The notes: generated by a model not told the origin, from the letters alone. DNA of 55,702 nucleotides from CAMEON01 sp963643175 (GCA_963643175.1 CAVIJF010000008.1:1-55702); one strand, 5' to 3'; counted from the first letter of the stretch, positions 16,482 through 25,690 are shown. Made by a program: numbers and translations.

Positions 16482-17298
16482 GTTCCGTCCCTCCCTTCGT
16501 TTCTGCCGCGTCGTATTCGGATACCGGCATATCCTTTGCGGCTTCTTTACCCGCCACGAAAGCGGCATCTGTGCCGAACACGGTGCCCGGCGCATTGGGT
16601 TGCTCCAGCAGCAACAGCCGCCGGAGTTTAACCAACTCCAGCACCCCCAGAAAGATGGCAATCATGTCCGGCAGGGACACCGCATCCTCCAGCAGGGTAT
16701 TCAGCTGCACCGGCGCTTCCGCCTCGTCCGGCTCACTGCCGGTGTGGCGGAAGTGCCGCAGAATGCCGACAATCTTGGCTTCCACCGGTACGATGGGCGA
16801 GGCGATCATAGGGGTGAAGGTCACATGCTCGGCGCGGGGCTTTTCCTCCCGGTAGGCGATGATGCGCCGTACCGCCTGACACAGCGACACCACCGACTGC
16901 CCGGCAACGTAGGTTTTGTCCACGGTAATCTCATCGGTATCCTTGACCATCCGACCGGAGTATGCCGCATAGGCAGCCGCAAGCCGGACAGCCGCCGCCT
17001 TTGCCTGCTGATACTTCAGCAGAGCTTCCGCCAGTCCGGCGCGGGGGTCCTGCTCCTCCGGCTCGACGCGCGGCAGGAGCATCCGGCTCTTGATGAGCAT
17101 CAGCTCGGACGCCATGACAATGAATTCGGAGGTCAAATCCAGATCCATCGTTTCCGCCTCACTGATGTATGCCATATACTGGTCGCAGATCAGCGAAATC
17201 GGAATATCGGAGATTTCGACTTTGTTCTTGCGGATCAGCGTCAGCAGCAGGTCCAGCGGCCCGTCAAAGGTCTGCAGGTGGTAGGTCAGGTCTTCCAT
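16465..17298 (-). CDS. scpA: Segregation and condensation protein A
   Basis: ScpA (277 residues) is the kleisin that bridges the SMC heads. The N-terminal domain starts YHLQTFDGPLDLLLTLIRKNKVEISDIPI and continues SEFIVMASELMLIKSRMLLP, both diagnostic. The C-terminal winged helix includes LEDAVSLPDMIAIFLGVLELVKL. AAAGGAG precedes the ATG. It directly precedes scpB with overlapping frames. The extra C-terminal ~35 residues are poorly conserved in type. Confidence 0.95.
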   Translation of the reverse strand: MEDLTYHLQTFDGPLDLLLTLIRKNKVEISDIPISLICDQYMAYISEAETMDLDLTSEFIVMASELMLIKSRMLLPRVEPEEQDPRAGLAEALLKYQQAKAAAVRLAAAYAAYSGRMVKDTDEITVDKTYVAGQSVVSLCQAVRRIIAYREEKPRAEHVTFTPMIASPIVPVEAKIVGILRHFRHTGSEPDEAEAPVQLNTLLEDAVSLPDMIAIFLGVLELVKLRRLLLLEQPNAPGTVFGTDAAFVAGKEAAKDMPVSEYDAAETKGGTEHEHGG

Positions 17299-17339
17299 GC
17301 TGTCGGCTCCTTTCCGCTGTATTCATCCGTCGGCGCCGG

Positions 17340-18116
17340 TCATGCCAGCAGTTCCTGCACATAGTACAGCATAGTTGAGAGAACCTTGGCGTCGTCGCCG
17401 GAGGTCAGCCCGGACACGTACAGCAGTCCGTAGGCGACCTTGCCCAGTGCCCAGTTCAGCGGACCGGAAAGCGCACCGAGGGCAAAGAGCAGGAGGAAGG
17501 CAATCATGATATACCGCTCATACCGCATGACGCCGAAGTACCACTTGCTCGGCAGGAATGCATAGAAAATGCGGGAGCCGTCAAACGGTGGGACGGGAAT
17601 CAGATTGAAGATGGCGAGGCTGATGTTCATGATAACGCCGAGGTACAGAAGGTACAGGAAGAGCGACGCGACAACGAAACCGACCGACGCCGTGAAATCC
17701 GTGTTGAGAAGGAGAGACATATCGTGAGAACGCGTCTCGTCAATCCAGCGGTCGGTGCCGACCAGCATGACCGCGCGCAGGACAATGAGGTGCAGAATCG
17801 CCAGACACAGGTTGGAAAGCGGTCCGGCGGCGCCCGTCAGTGCCATATCGCGCTTGGGATTGCGGAAGTTCCGTGTCTGGATGGGCACGGGTTTTGCCCA
17901 GCCGACGTGCGTCAGAATCATGCAGATCGTTCCCAGCGGGTCAAGATGCTTGAGGGGGTTGAGTGTAATGCGCCCCAAATTGTGCGCGGTGGGATCCCCC
18001 AGCCGGTACGCCATGAGTCCGTGTGCCGACTCATGCACCGAGAATGCCATGAGAAGCACGGGCAGGCTGAGCAGGTATACAGGCAGATCGTGCATGAAAA
18101 TGCTGAAGAAGTTCAA
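17340..18116 (-). CDS. Site-2 protease family (M50) membrane metalloprotease
   Basis: This 258-residue membrane protein has the zinc motif HESAH in a hydrophobic segment (AFSVHESAHGLMAYRLGD, about residue 28). The second M50 motif NLIPVPPFDGSRI (about residue 172) supplies the Asp ligand. Five or so membrane segments are visible. It belongs to the short YwhC-like branch that lacks a PDZ domain. It probably cleaves membrane proteins; no substrate can be named. The start is TTG at 18116, chosen because AAAAGGAGG lies seven bases upstream. Confidence 0.9.
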   Translation of the reverse strand: MNFFSIFMHDLPVYLLSLPVLLMAFSVHESAHGLMAYRLGDPTAHNLGRITLNPLKHLDPLGTICMILTHVGWAKPVPIQTRNFRNPKRDMALTGAAGPLSNLCLAILHLIVLRAVMLVGTDRWIDETRSHDMSLLLNTDFTASVGFVVASLFLYLLYLGVIMNISLAIFNLIPVPPFDGSRIFYAFLPSKWYFGVMRYERYIMIAFLLLFALGALSGPLNWALGKVAYGLLYVSGLTSGDDAKVLSTMLYYVQELLA

Positions 18117-18149
18117 CGGATTGCCTCCTTTTGCCGGTGCGTGCGGCGG

Positions 18150-19454
18150 TCAGAATACGTCATTGCGCACCAGATCCTCGTACGTTTCGCGCCGGATTGC
18201 AACAAACGGCTTTCCGTCGCGTATCATGACCAGCGCGGGGCGCGGCAGACGGTTATAGTTGGACGCCATGGAGTAATTGTAAGCACCCGTTGTCAGCACG
18301 GCTAAAATATCGCCCCGCGCGGTGGGCTGGAGCGGCAGGTTTTCCCCGATCAGGTCGCCGGACTCACAGCACCGCCCTGCCAGCGTCACCCGCCAGAACT
18401 GTTCCTCGTCGGGACGGTTCGCGACAAGTGCCGTGTACTGCGACTGGTACAGGGCGTACCGGGGATTGTCCGGCATCCCGCCGTCCACCGACACATAGGT
18501 GCGGAAGCCGGGAACCGCTTTGACGGACCCGACGGTATACAGCGTGATGCCCGCCGCCGCGACAAGGGAGCGCCCCGGCTCCAGAATGACGTGCGGCAGG
18601 GGAAAATTCTTCTCCCGGCAGATGGTGCGCATCTCGTCGCCCATTTCCCGGATGACGGCGGCGTAGTCTACCGTGCGGTCATACTCCGTGTAGGGAACGC
18701 CCAGTCCGCCGCCCAGATTCAGCTCGTGCGCGGTGAATCCGGTCTCCGCACGCACCGTCGCCATGAAATCAATCATGATGCGGGCGGCATCCACGAAGGG
18801 GTAGCGGTCAAATATCTGCGACCCGATATGGCAGTGGAAGCCGCGCAGGGCAATGTGCGGCAGCTTCAGCGCGTAGCGCGTGATGTCCATCGCCTGCCCC
18901 GTTTCGATGGCGGAGCCGAACTTGGAATCCACCCGCCCGGTGGAGATTGCCTTGTGGGTGTGCGGGTCAATGCCGGGCGTGATGCGCAGGAGGATGGACT
19001 GAACCTTTCCGGCATCAGCCGCCAGCCGTTCCAGCGCGTCCAGCTCCTCCCGGTTGTCCGCCACAAAGGTGCCGACGCCCATATCCAGCGCGTCCCGGAT
19101 GTCCCGGTCCGTCTTGTTGTTGCCGTGAAAGTATATGCGCGACGCGGGGAATCCGGCACGGCGGGCGGTGTACAGCTCGCCGCCGGACACGCAGTCCACA
19201 CCCATACCTTCCTCGGCGGCGATGCGGTACATATACGCACAGCACAGCGCCTTGGAGGCGTACAGCGGCAGGGCATCCGCCCCGAACGCCTCGGCTGCCG
19301 CCTGCCGGTATATCCGGCACATCCGGCGCACGGCGCCCTCGTCCATGACGTAGAGCGGTGTGCCGTATTCATGCGCCAACGCAATCGTATCCGCCCCGCC
19401 GATGGCAAGGTGCCCTGCCGCGTTGACCGACAGGTGAGGATAGAGCAGATTCAT
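18150..19454 (-). CDS. lysA: Diaminopimelate decarboxylase
   Basis: LysA removes CO2 from meso-diaminopimelate to give L-lysine. The 434-residue fold type III PLP enzyme has the PLP-lysine region LPLYASKALCCAYMY, HGNNKTDRDI, GFHCHIGSQIFD and NLGGGLGVPYTE. The other-subunit active-site segment AGRCCESGDLIGEN and the C-terminal GAYNYSMASNYNRLPRPA complete the set. ATG 19454 has GGAG eight bases upstream; a TTG two codons earlier is less likely. It lies between engB and the M50 protease with small gaps. Confidence 0.96.
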   Translation of the reverse strand: MNLLYPHLSVNAAGHLAIGGADTIALAHEYGTPLYVMDEGAVRRMCRIYRQAAAEAFGADALPLYASKALCCAYMYRIAAEEGMGVDCVSGGELYTARRAGFPASRIYFHGNNKTDRDIRDALDMGVGTFVADNREELDALERLAADAGKVQSILLRITPGIDPHTHKAISTGRVDSKFGSAIETGQAMDITRYALKLPHIALRGFHCHIGSQIFDRYPFVDAARIMIDFMATVRAETGFTAHELNLGGGLGVPYTEYDRTVDYAAVIREMGDEMRTICREKNFPLPHVILEPGRSLVAAAGITLYTVGSVKAVPGFRTYVSVDGGMPDNPRYALYQSQYTALVANRPDEEQFWRVTLAGRCCESGDLIGENLPLQPTARGDILAVLTTGAYNYSMASNYNRLPRPALVMIRDGKPFVAIRRETYEDLVRNDVF

Positions 19455-19495
19455 ATGCAAAACTCCGATTCAGAATGACATCAGGATTCAGGCGG

Positions 19496-20113
19496 TTATT
19501 TCCCGAATTTCAGCCCTGTCAGACCGCCGATGACGGAAAGCAGCTCGTTCCGCCCCTCGCCGCGGAGGGCAGAGAAGGGAATGACCTGCACGCCGTTCAG
19601 CAGGGGATGTGCGGCAATGGCGGCAAGGTTTTCACGCCGCTCGGTCGCGTTCAGCTTATCGACCTTGGTCGCAACCGCAAGAAAGGGAATACAGTTTGAT
19701 TGGAGAAACGTAACCATTGCCTCATCGTCCGCCGTCAGTCCCAGCCGGCTGTCCACCAGCTGAATGGCGGCGCACAGCCGGTCAATGTGGGGATTGTTTG
19801 TAAAGAAGCCGTCGGTCAGCGCCGACCACTTTTCCTTTTCCTCCCGGCTCCGCTTGGCAAAGCCGTAGCCCGGCAGGTCAACGAGGAACAGACGGTGATC
19901 CAGATCGTAAAAGTTTACCGTGATAGTCTTGCCCGGAGCGGAGCTGACCCGCGCCAGATTCTTCCGGTTGAGCAGGGAATTGATGAGTGAGCTTTTGCCC
20001 ACGTTGGAGCGACCGCACAGGGCGATCTGCGGCATGGGATCCGACGGGAACTGCCGGATTTCCCCTGCCGTGATGCGCAGGGTCGCGTTCTGCAGATTGA
20101 CGGGTGTCGGCAT
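19496..20113 (-). CDS. engB: Ribosome-assembly GTPase EngB (YsxC/YihA)
   Basis: EngB (205 residues) is a GTPase required for maturation of the large ribosomal subunit. G1 is GRSNVGKSSLIN, G3 is DLPGYGFAKRS, G4 is ATKVDKLN and G5 is the FSALRGEG segment. All are in place, with the family N-terminus before G1. AGAGGAGG precedes the ATG. It follows lon by 26 bases, the conserved lon-engB pairing of Bacillota. Confidence 0.96.
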   Translation of the reverse strand: MPTPVNLQNATLRITAGEIRQFPSDPMPQIALCGRSNVGKSSLINSLLNRKNLARVSSAPGKTITVNFYDLDHRLFLVDLPGYGFAKRSREEKEKWSALTDGFFTNNPHIDRLCAAIQLVDSRLGLTADDEAMVTFLQSNCIPFLAVATKVDKLNATERRENLAAIAAHPLLNGVQVIPFSALRGEGRNELLSVIGGLTGLKFGK

Positions 20114-20139
20114 GGTGCCTCCTCTCAGACCGGCGGCAG

Positions 20140-22512
20140 TCAGAACGGTGCCGCAGGAAGATCTGCCGCCGGGAGGGTCAGCGCCGCGCGCAGAACCTCA
20201 TCCGCTCTGCGGCAGGGGACAAAGGTCAGATTGTCCCGCGCGGCAGGGTCGATTTCCTCCAGGTCGCCGGTGTTGTCGGCGGGAATCAGTACCGTCTTGA
20301 CGCCGGCGGCGTAAGCCGCCATGGTCTTTTCACGCAGTCCCCCGATGGGCAGAACCGTACCCCGCAGGGTAATCTCGCCGGTCATGGCGACGTCACGCCG
20401 CACCGGGATACCGGACAGGGCGCTGACCAGCGCCGTCATCATGGTAACGCCGGCGGAGGGACCGTCCTTAGGAACCGCGCCCTCCGGCACGTGAATGTGG
20501 ATGTCCTTCTTTTTGTAGAAATCAGTGGGTATCCCGTACTCGGAGGCAATGCTACGGGTGAAGGTCAGCGCCGCGTGAGCGGATTCTTTCATCACGTCTC
20601 CCAGTGAGCCGGTCAGTTCCAGCTTGCCGGTGCCGTCCAGCACGGCGCACTCGACGCGCAACATATCGCCGCCCGCCTCGGTATACGCCAGCCCGTTGAC
20701 CACGCCCGCCTCGTCCTCGTCCGAAACGTGCTCCGGCATCAGGCGGTGCGGACCCAGATAGGTGCGTACGTCCTCTGCCTTGACGGTCAGATGCTTCAGT
20801 TCGGGATTCTCCAGAAGATTTTTGGCTCCCTTGCGGCACAGGGCGGCAATGCTGCGTTCCAGATTCCGCACGCCTGCCTCGCGGGTATAGTAATCGATGA
20901 TTTCCTCAACGGCTTCCAGCGTGATTTTCATGGTCCGCCTGTTCAGCCCGTGCTTCTTGAGCTGCTTGGGAATCAGATGATTCACCGCAATGGAAACCTT
21001 CTCGCGCCGCGTGTAGGAGGACAGCTCGATAATCTCCATACGGTCGATGAGTGGCTTCGGAATGGTATCCAGCGTGTTGGCTGTGGCGATGAACAGACAG
21101 TCGGAGAGGTCATACGGCAGCTCGACAAAGTGGTCGCGGAAGTAACGGTTCTGCTCCGGGTCAAGCACTTCCAGAAGTGCCGACGACGGGTCGCCGTGCA
21201 CGTCACGGGTCAGCTTGTCCACCTCGTCCAACAGGATGAGCGGATTTCTGACGCCGACCTGCGTCAGCGCCGTGATGATGCGCCCCGGCATAGCACCGAC
21301 ATAGGTTTTCCGGTGCCCGCGGATGTCGGATTCGTCCCGCACGCCGCCCAGCGACACGCGGATGTACTTGCGCTTCATAGCACGGGCAATGGATGCCGCG
21401 ATGGAGGTTTTGCCGACGCCGGGAGGTCCGACCAGGCAAAGAATCTGATTCTTCAGGTCAGGGGAGAGCTGCTTGACTGCCATATATTCCAGAATGCGCT
21501 CCTTGACCTTCTCCAGCCCGTCATGGTCGGCGTCCAGCACTTTGCGTGCCGCCTCGACATTTACGCGGTCGGCGGTCGCCTTCTTCCACGGAATCTCAAG
21601 GCAGGTATCCAGATAGTTGGTCAGCACCGACGCTTCAGCGGAGCCGAACGGGAGCTTTGCCAGCCGTTCGTTTTCCCGGAGCAGCTTCTTCTGCACCTCG
21701 GCAGGCAGTCCCGCTTTCATGATGCGGTCAAAATACTCATCGGTGTCGCTGCCTCCCTCGCCCAGCTCATCCTGAATTACCTTGATTTCTTCCCGCAGAA
21801 AGTACTCCCGCTGGCTGCGGTTGATGCGCTCGCGCACCCGCTTGCGGATGTCCGACTCGCAGGACAGCACCTCCGCCTCATGCCGCATGATGAGAATCAG
21901 CGTGTCGATGCGCACCATCGGGTCGAAGCACTCCAGAATTGCCTGCTTGTCCTCATAGCGGATGAGAATATTTGCCGCAACGAAATCCGCATACAGCCCG
22001 GGGTTGCGGATGGTGGACACGTGCGTCATGATGTCCTCTGCTACAGCGGGAATATAGCGCACCACCTGCCGCAGGGCATAGTTTGCCTCGCGCAGGTACG
22101 CCTCGCCCTCGACGCCGCCGTCGTCCTGCGTGACCACCGTTTTGGCAATCACGTTGGCGATGGTATGTCCGTCCAGCGGCGTGATGGAGGAAATGGTGGC
22201 GCGGCAAAGTCCCTCCGCGATGAGGCGGGTTTCACCGTCCGGTGTGCGGATGAGCTGCTTGATGCGTGCGACGGTACCGACCGGGCAGAGCTTGGTCAGT
22301 GCCGGCTCGCCACTGTCCGGCTCGGAAATATCCAGCAACGATGCCAGCAGGACATTTTCCCCCACCGTCGCGGCGGACTGCGCCGCGGCGCCGGAGCGGA
22401 AGCTGTCTGCGGGGATGTCGCAGTTTACGGTCATGCCGGGAAATGTGACCACACCCCGCAGGACAACCAGCGGGAGCGTCTGATTTTCGGCTTTTTCAAT
22501 ATATTTCGGCAT
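20140..22512 (-). CDS. lon: ATP-dependent protease LonA
   Basis: LonA degrades misfolded and regulatory proteins in the cytosol. The 790-residue protein has an N-terminal substrate domain (LPLVVLRGVVTFPGMTV), a helical linker and an AAA+ module with Walker A GPPGVGKTS (residues 362-370) and Walker B PLILLDEVDKL. The C-terminal Ser-Lys protease domain has Ser686 in PKDGPSAGVT and Lys729 in GGLREKT. The start is ATG 22512, before the MPKYIEKAE sequence; further upstream the frame runs through the promoter. No CIRCE or CtsR site is visible nearby. It heads the long leftward gene run. Confidence 0.97.
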   Translation of the reverse strand: MPKYIEKAENQTLPLVVLRGVVTFPGMTVNCDIPADSFRSGAAAQSAATVGENVLLASLLDISEPDSGEPALTKLCPVGTVARIKQLIRTPDGETRLIAEGLCRATISSITPLDGHTIANVIAKTVVTQDDGGVEGEAYLREANYALRQVVRYIPAVAEDIMTHVSTIRNPGLYADFVAANILIRYEDKQAILECFDPMVRIDTLILIMRHEAEVLSCESDIRKRVRERINRSQREYFLREEIKVIQDELGEGGSDTDEYFDRIMKAGLPAEVQKKLLRENERLAKLPFGSAEASVLTNYLDTCLEIPWKKATADRVNVEAARKVLDADHDGLEKVKERILEYMAVKQLSPDLKNQILCLVGPPGVGKTSIAASIARAMKRKYIRVSLGGVRDESDIRGHRKTYVGAMPGRIITALTQVGVRNPLILLDEVDKLTRDVHGDPSSALLEVLDPEQNRYFRDHFVELPYDLSDCLFIATANTLDTIPKPLIDRMEIIELSSYTRREKVSIAVNHLIPKQLKKHGLNRRTMKITLEAVEEIIDYYTREAGVRNLERSIAALCRKGAKNLLENPELKHLTVKAEDVRTYLGPHRLMPEHVSDEDEAGVVNGLAYTEAGGDMLRVECAVLDGTGKLELTGSLGDVMKESAHAALTFTRSIASEYGIPTDFYKKKDIHIHVPEGAVPKDGPSAGVTMMTALVSALSGIPVRRDVAMTGEITLRGTVLPIGGLREKTMAAYAAGVKTVLIPADNTGDLEEIDPAARDNLTFVPCRRADEVLRAALTLPAADLPAAPF

Positions 22513-22579
22513 AGTGATGATGTAGTCCTTTCGCAAGAGGGGAAGCGCAAATAAAAACAGGTAGCCATTTTCACCCTGT

Positions 22580-22608
22580 ATTATAGCACACTTTCCGGAA
22601 TATTTCCA
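22580..22608 (-). promoter_or_regulatory. Promoter of lon
   Basis: On the minus strand TGGAAA (22608-22603), a 17-base spacer and TATAAT (22585-22580). The -35 box matches 4 of 6 and the -10 box is perfect. The leader is about 65 bases. Confidence 0.65.
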
Positions 22609-22650
22609 TAGGGAAAGATGAATTTTTACAATTTTTCGGGGGGCATCTCC

Positions 22651-22785
22651 GGCATTCCGAAAAGTACCGCAAACAGCAGGGTAGCCGGGGCATCGGGGAC
22701 AAGCCCCTCCCGGCATCGCAAACTGCCCGGTACGCAGTGCCCCTCCCGTCGCAGATGCAGGGGTGCCGGGGGCGAAGCCCCGGCA
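22651..22785. repeat. Composite intergenic repeat between lon and the metal ATPase
   Basis: The non-coding stretch 22513-22998 holds three repeat types. At 22651-22712 is a copy of the element seen at 2868 (GGCATTCCGAAAAGTACCG). At about 22728-22763 is a segment like the 49-bp unit of the right-edge array (GTACGCAGTGCCCCTCCCG). At 22764-22785 a GC-rich hairpin (GCCGGGG/CCCCGGC) leads into the terminator-like palindrome. The rest (22853-22998) is GC-rich, low-complexity and otherwise featureless. Confidence 0.6.
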
Positions 22786-22793
22786 AATTCAAC

Positions 22794-22829
22794 TAAAAAG
22801 CCCCCCTTCCCCAGCGGGGAAGGGGGAGC
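22794..22829 (-). terminator. Terminator of the metal-resistance operon (repeat copy C)
   Basis: On the minus strand GCTCCCCCTTCCCC, a three-base loop and GGGGAAGGGGGGC are followed by TTTTT. It lies 170 bases past the ATPase stop. It belongs to the same family as the hairpins at 1434 and 25837. Confidence 0.75.
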
Positions 22830-22998
22830 GGGGGGATGGGGAAAAGAGGTTCATGCAAAGTCGGGGTATGCCGGAGAGACAGGGTACAGGCATCCATCCC
22901 GGTACCGCAAACCGCGGAATGCCGACCGCACTCTGGGCAAACCCGCCGGGTGCCGGGGCAGAGCTGAGCAAACCACCCCGGTACCCGGCAGCCTCACT

Positions 22999-24942
22999 TT
23001 ACACCCGCATGGCACGCATGGCGTTGAGAATGGCAATGACGCATACGCCCACGTCGGCAAACGAGGCAATCCACATTCCGTAGGCACCCAGCAGATTCAG
23101 AGCAGACAGCACCAGAACAATCAGCTTGACCGCCAGCGCAAAGGTGATGTTCTGCCGGACGATGCGCAGTGTGCGCCGTGCAATGCGGATGGCAGCCGGA
23201 ATGGCGGTCGGCTTGTCGTCCATCAATACCACGTCTGCCGCCTCAATAGCGGCGTCGGAACCCATTCCACCCATGGCTATGCCGATGTCCGCGCGTGCCA
23301 GCACGGGCGCGTCGTTGATTCCGTCGCCCACAAAGGCAACCGCACCGGAGTTCTTGCCGCCGGAAGCCGCGCTTCCGGATTTCATGATGCTCTCCAACCG
23401 TTCAACTTTATCGGCGGGGAGCAGCCCGGCGTGGTACTCGTCCAGTCCTAACCGTTCGGCAACACTGCGTGCGATCGCATCCCCGTCGCCGGTCAGCATG
23501 ATGGTCCGGCGGACGCCGCACGCCTTCATGTCCACGATGGCGTCCTTCGCATCGGATTTGATCTGATCCGCCACCACCAGATACCCGGCGTACTCGCCGT
23601 CCAGCGCAACGTACACGACCGTGCCGGGTTTGTGGCATACCTCGTGGGCAATGCGCCGCTTGTCCATCAGCTTGGCGTTTCCCGCAAGCACCTGCCGGAG
23701 AGGCAGGTCAGCCGTACCGCCAACCTGCGCCGAAACGCCGTGTCCTGCTGCTTCCTCGGCAGTGGCAGGGTGCAGAATGGCAGGATCGGGATGAGCCGCC
23801 GCCGTCAGCGCTTTGGCAATGGGATGGGAGGAGAAGGACTCGGCGCCTGCCGCATACCGGAGCAGGGTCGCCGCGTCAATTCCGGCAGTCGGGCGGATGT
23901 CCTCCACGGCAAACCTGCCCTCGGTCAGCGTTCCGGTCTTGTCAAAGACAATGGTGTCACATCCGGCAAGTGTTTCCAGATAGTTGGAGCCTTTGACCAG
24001 AATGCCCCGCCGGGAAGCCCCACCGATACCGCCGAAGAAGGACAGTGGCACCGANNNNNNNNNNGGCACCGATATGACCAGCGCACAGGGGCAGGAGATG
24101 ACAAGGAAGGAAATGGCACGGTACATCCAGCTGCTCCAAACCGCGAAGTTGCCGGCGTCGATAATCAGAGGCGGGAGGACTGCCAGCAGTGCGGCGGAAA
24201 TCACGACCACGGGCGTATACACGCGCGCAAATTTGGTGACGAAATGCTCACTCCGGGATTTGCGCTCCCCGGCGTTTTCGACCAGAGCCAGAATTTTGGA
24301 AACGGTGGACTCGCCGAACGGCCTTGTGACCTGCACCCGGATAAGTCCGGTCAGGTTCACGCAGCCGCTGATAACGGCATCCCCGACCGCGACGTCACGC
24401 GGCACCGATTCGCCTGTCAGCGCAACGGTATCCAGCGTGGTCGCGCCTTCTATGACGGTTCCGTCCAGCGGAACCTTCTCGCCCGGACGCACCTGAATGA
24501 TGTCCCCCACCGAAACCTCGTCCGGCGAAACCTCCGTCACGGCGCCGTCGCGCTCCAGATTGGCGGAATCGGGGCGGATTGCCATCAGCGACGAAATGGA
24601 GGCGCGGCTCTTGCCGACCGCGATTTCCTCGAACAGCTCACCGACGCGGTAGAACAGCATGACGAATACCGCCTCCGGATACTCCCCGATAACCAGTGCA
24701 CCGACCGTTGCCAGCGCCATCAGGAAGTTTTCGTCAAACACCTGCCCGTGCGAGATGTTCTTGCCCGCCTTGAGCAGGACGCGCCAGCCGATGAGAAAAT
24801 ACGGGACAAGGAACAGGCACAGCGTTTGCCAACTGAAGCCGTCTCCCGGCTTCAGTACCAGCTTTTCCAGTATGACGCACAGAATCAGCACGCCGGCTGT
24901 GACGACAATTTCAATCAGGGAGCGCTTTTGCTTTCGTTTCAT
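22999..24942 (-). CDS. zntA: P1B-type heavy-metal (Zn/Cd/Pb) exporting ATPase
   Basis: This membrane pump uses ATP to expel divalent soft metals. The protein (about 641 residues without the gap) has no N-terminal metal-binding domain. It shows the actuator TLDTVALTGESVP, the membrane metal site CPCALVIS, the phosphorylation site VFDKTGTLTEG and the hinge VGDGINDAPVLARADIGIAMGG. Cys-Pro-Cys with these flanks fits the Zn/Cd/Pb (CadA/ZntA) group and not copper pumps. A run of ten Ns interrupts the gene just after CPCALVIS but keeps frame. AAGGAG lies upstream of the ATG. It is in an operon with the HMA protein and the ArsR repressor. Confidence 0.93.
   Translation of the reverse strand: MKRKQKRSLIEIVVTAGVLILCVILEKLVLKPGDGFSWQTLCLFLVPYFLIGWRVLLKAGKNISHGQVFDENFLMALATVGALVIGEYPEAVFVMLFYRVGELFEEIAVGKSRASISSLMAIRPDSANLERDGAVTEVSPDEVSVGDIIQVRPGEKVPLDGTVIEGATTLDTVALTGESVPRDVAVGDAVISGCVNLTGLIRVQVTRPFGESTVSKILALVENAGERKSRSEHFVTKFARVYTPVVVISAALLAVLPPLIIDAGNFAVWSSWMYRAISFLVISCPCALVISVXXXXSVPLSFFGGIGGASRRGILVKGSNYLETLAGCDTIVFDKTGTLTEGRFAVEDIRPTAGIDAATLLRYAAGAESFSSHPIAKALTAAAHPDPAILHPATAEEAAGHGVSAQVGGTADLPLRQVLAGNAKLMDKRRIAHEVCHKPGTVVYVALDGEYAGYLVVADQIKSDAKDAIVDMKACGVRRTIMLTGDGDAIARSVAERLGLDEYHAGLLPADKVERLESIMKSGSAASGGKNSGAVAFVGDGINDAPVLARADIGIAMGGMGSDAAIEAADVVLMDDKPTAIPAAIRIARRTLRIVRQNITFALAVKLIVLVLSALNLLGAYGMWIASFADVGVCVIAILNAMRAMRV
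24055..24064. other. Assembly gap (10 N), probably a false gap
   Basis: The same eight bases, GGCACCGA, occur on both sides of the Ns (24047-24054 and 24065-24072). Collapsing them gives ISVPLSFFGG, the normal sequence of this ATPase family, with nothing missing. Confidence 0.9.
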
Positions 24943-25005
24943 AAGTATTCTGTCTCCTTCCGGACCGGACGGCGGGATATGCCCCGGTTGTCGGTTCTAT
25001 GCGGG

Positions 25006-25227
25006 TTACTTCAGGATAACGATGCAGTCGTCGTCTACGCGGGCGCACGCTTTCGCCGCTTTCCGGGCGATTTCCTCGAATGCGGCATCTTCCGCCTCCA
25101 GTGTCATGCGCTGAGCCATAAAGCTGATGCTGACATAGGACACGCCGGGAATCTTCCGGATGGCGTCCTCCATTTTGGCGGCGCAGTTGGCGCAATCCAG
25201 ATTTTCCATGACAAACACTTTTTTCAT
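25006..25227 (-). CDS. Small heavy-metal-associated (HMA) domain protein
   Basis: This 73-residue cytosolic protein consists of one HMA ferredoxin-like domain. It starts MKKVFVMENLDCANCAAKME with a CxxC metal site and continues IPGVSYVSISFMAQRMTLE. It probably binds zinc or cadmium and may hand it to the ATPase, which lacks such a domain of its own. AAAGGAAAA precedes the ATG. It lies between arsR and the ATPase gene in the same operon. Confidence 0.92.
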   Translation of the reverse strand: MKKVFVMENLDCANCAAKMEDAIRKIPGVSYVSISFMAQRMTLEAEDAAFEEIARKAAKACARVDDDCIVILK

Positions 25228-25278
25228 AACGGGCTTTTCCTTTCGCTTTCTTGTTTTTTGAGGGAACGGGAAACGGGG

Positions 25279-25668
25279 TTACTCCAGAATGTGCTCGGTG
25301 CCGCATTCCATGATAATGCGCACGTGGTCGTCCGCCAGCGCGTAGATCACGTTTTTGCCCTCCCTGCGGTAGCCCACAAGTCCGGCGGTTTTGAGAAGGC
25401 GAAGCTGATGGGAGACTGCCGAAACGGTCAGTCCCAGCAGCTGTGCCAGGTCGCACACGCACATCTCGGAGTGCTGCAGCGCCGCAAGAATGCGTATCCG
25501 GCTGGTGTCACCGAACATCCGGAACAGATCCGCCAACCGCTGCTGCTGTTCAGGATCGGGCATCTGTGCACGGACGCACGCTACCACGTCGGGGTGGGGC
25601 TGTGTCTGCTCACAGACGGGGGATTCACAGAGTACCGCGGAGGGTTCTGTCTTTCTGTTGTCTTCCAT
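25279..25668 (-). CDS. ArsR/SmtB-family metal-sensing repressor
   Basis: This 129-residue winged-helix repressor should release DNA when it binds metal. It has the family core RLADLFRMFGDTSRIRILAAL, the recognition helix TVSAVSHQLRLLKTAGLV and the wing YRREGKNVIYALAD. Two metal sites seem present: ELCVCDL-type Cys residues (here EMCVCDLA) as in CadC, and the C-terminal DDHVRII...EH set as in SmtB/CzrA. The N-terminus carries additional Cys and His. ATG 25668 follows AAAGGA at a good distance. It is the first gene of the operon and lies just behind a 12-2-12 operator. Confidence 0.93.
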   Translation of the reverse strand: MEDNRKTEPSAVLCESPVCEQTQPHPDVVACVRAQMPDPEQQQRLADLFRMFGDTSRIRILAALQHSEMCVCDLAQLLGLTVSAVSHQLRLLKTAGLVGYRREGKNVIYALADDHVRIIMECGTEHILE

Positions 25669-25690
25669 AAGGCATCGTCCTTTCATGATG

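Noticed and set aside
20728..22554. A long open frame on the plus strand opposite lon
   Set aside because: It mirrors lon in a GC-rich gene, has no family motif and no ribosome site; lon is certain on the other strand.
24055..24064. Frameshift or insertion in the metal ATPase
   Set aside because: The apparent interruption is only Ns; duplicated flanks show that the protein is continuous.
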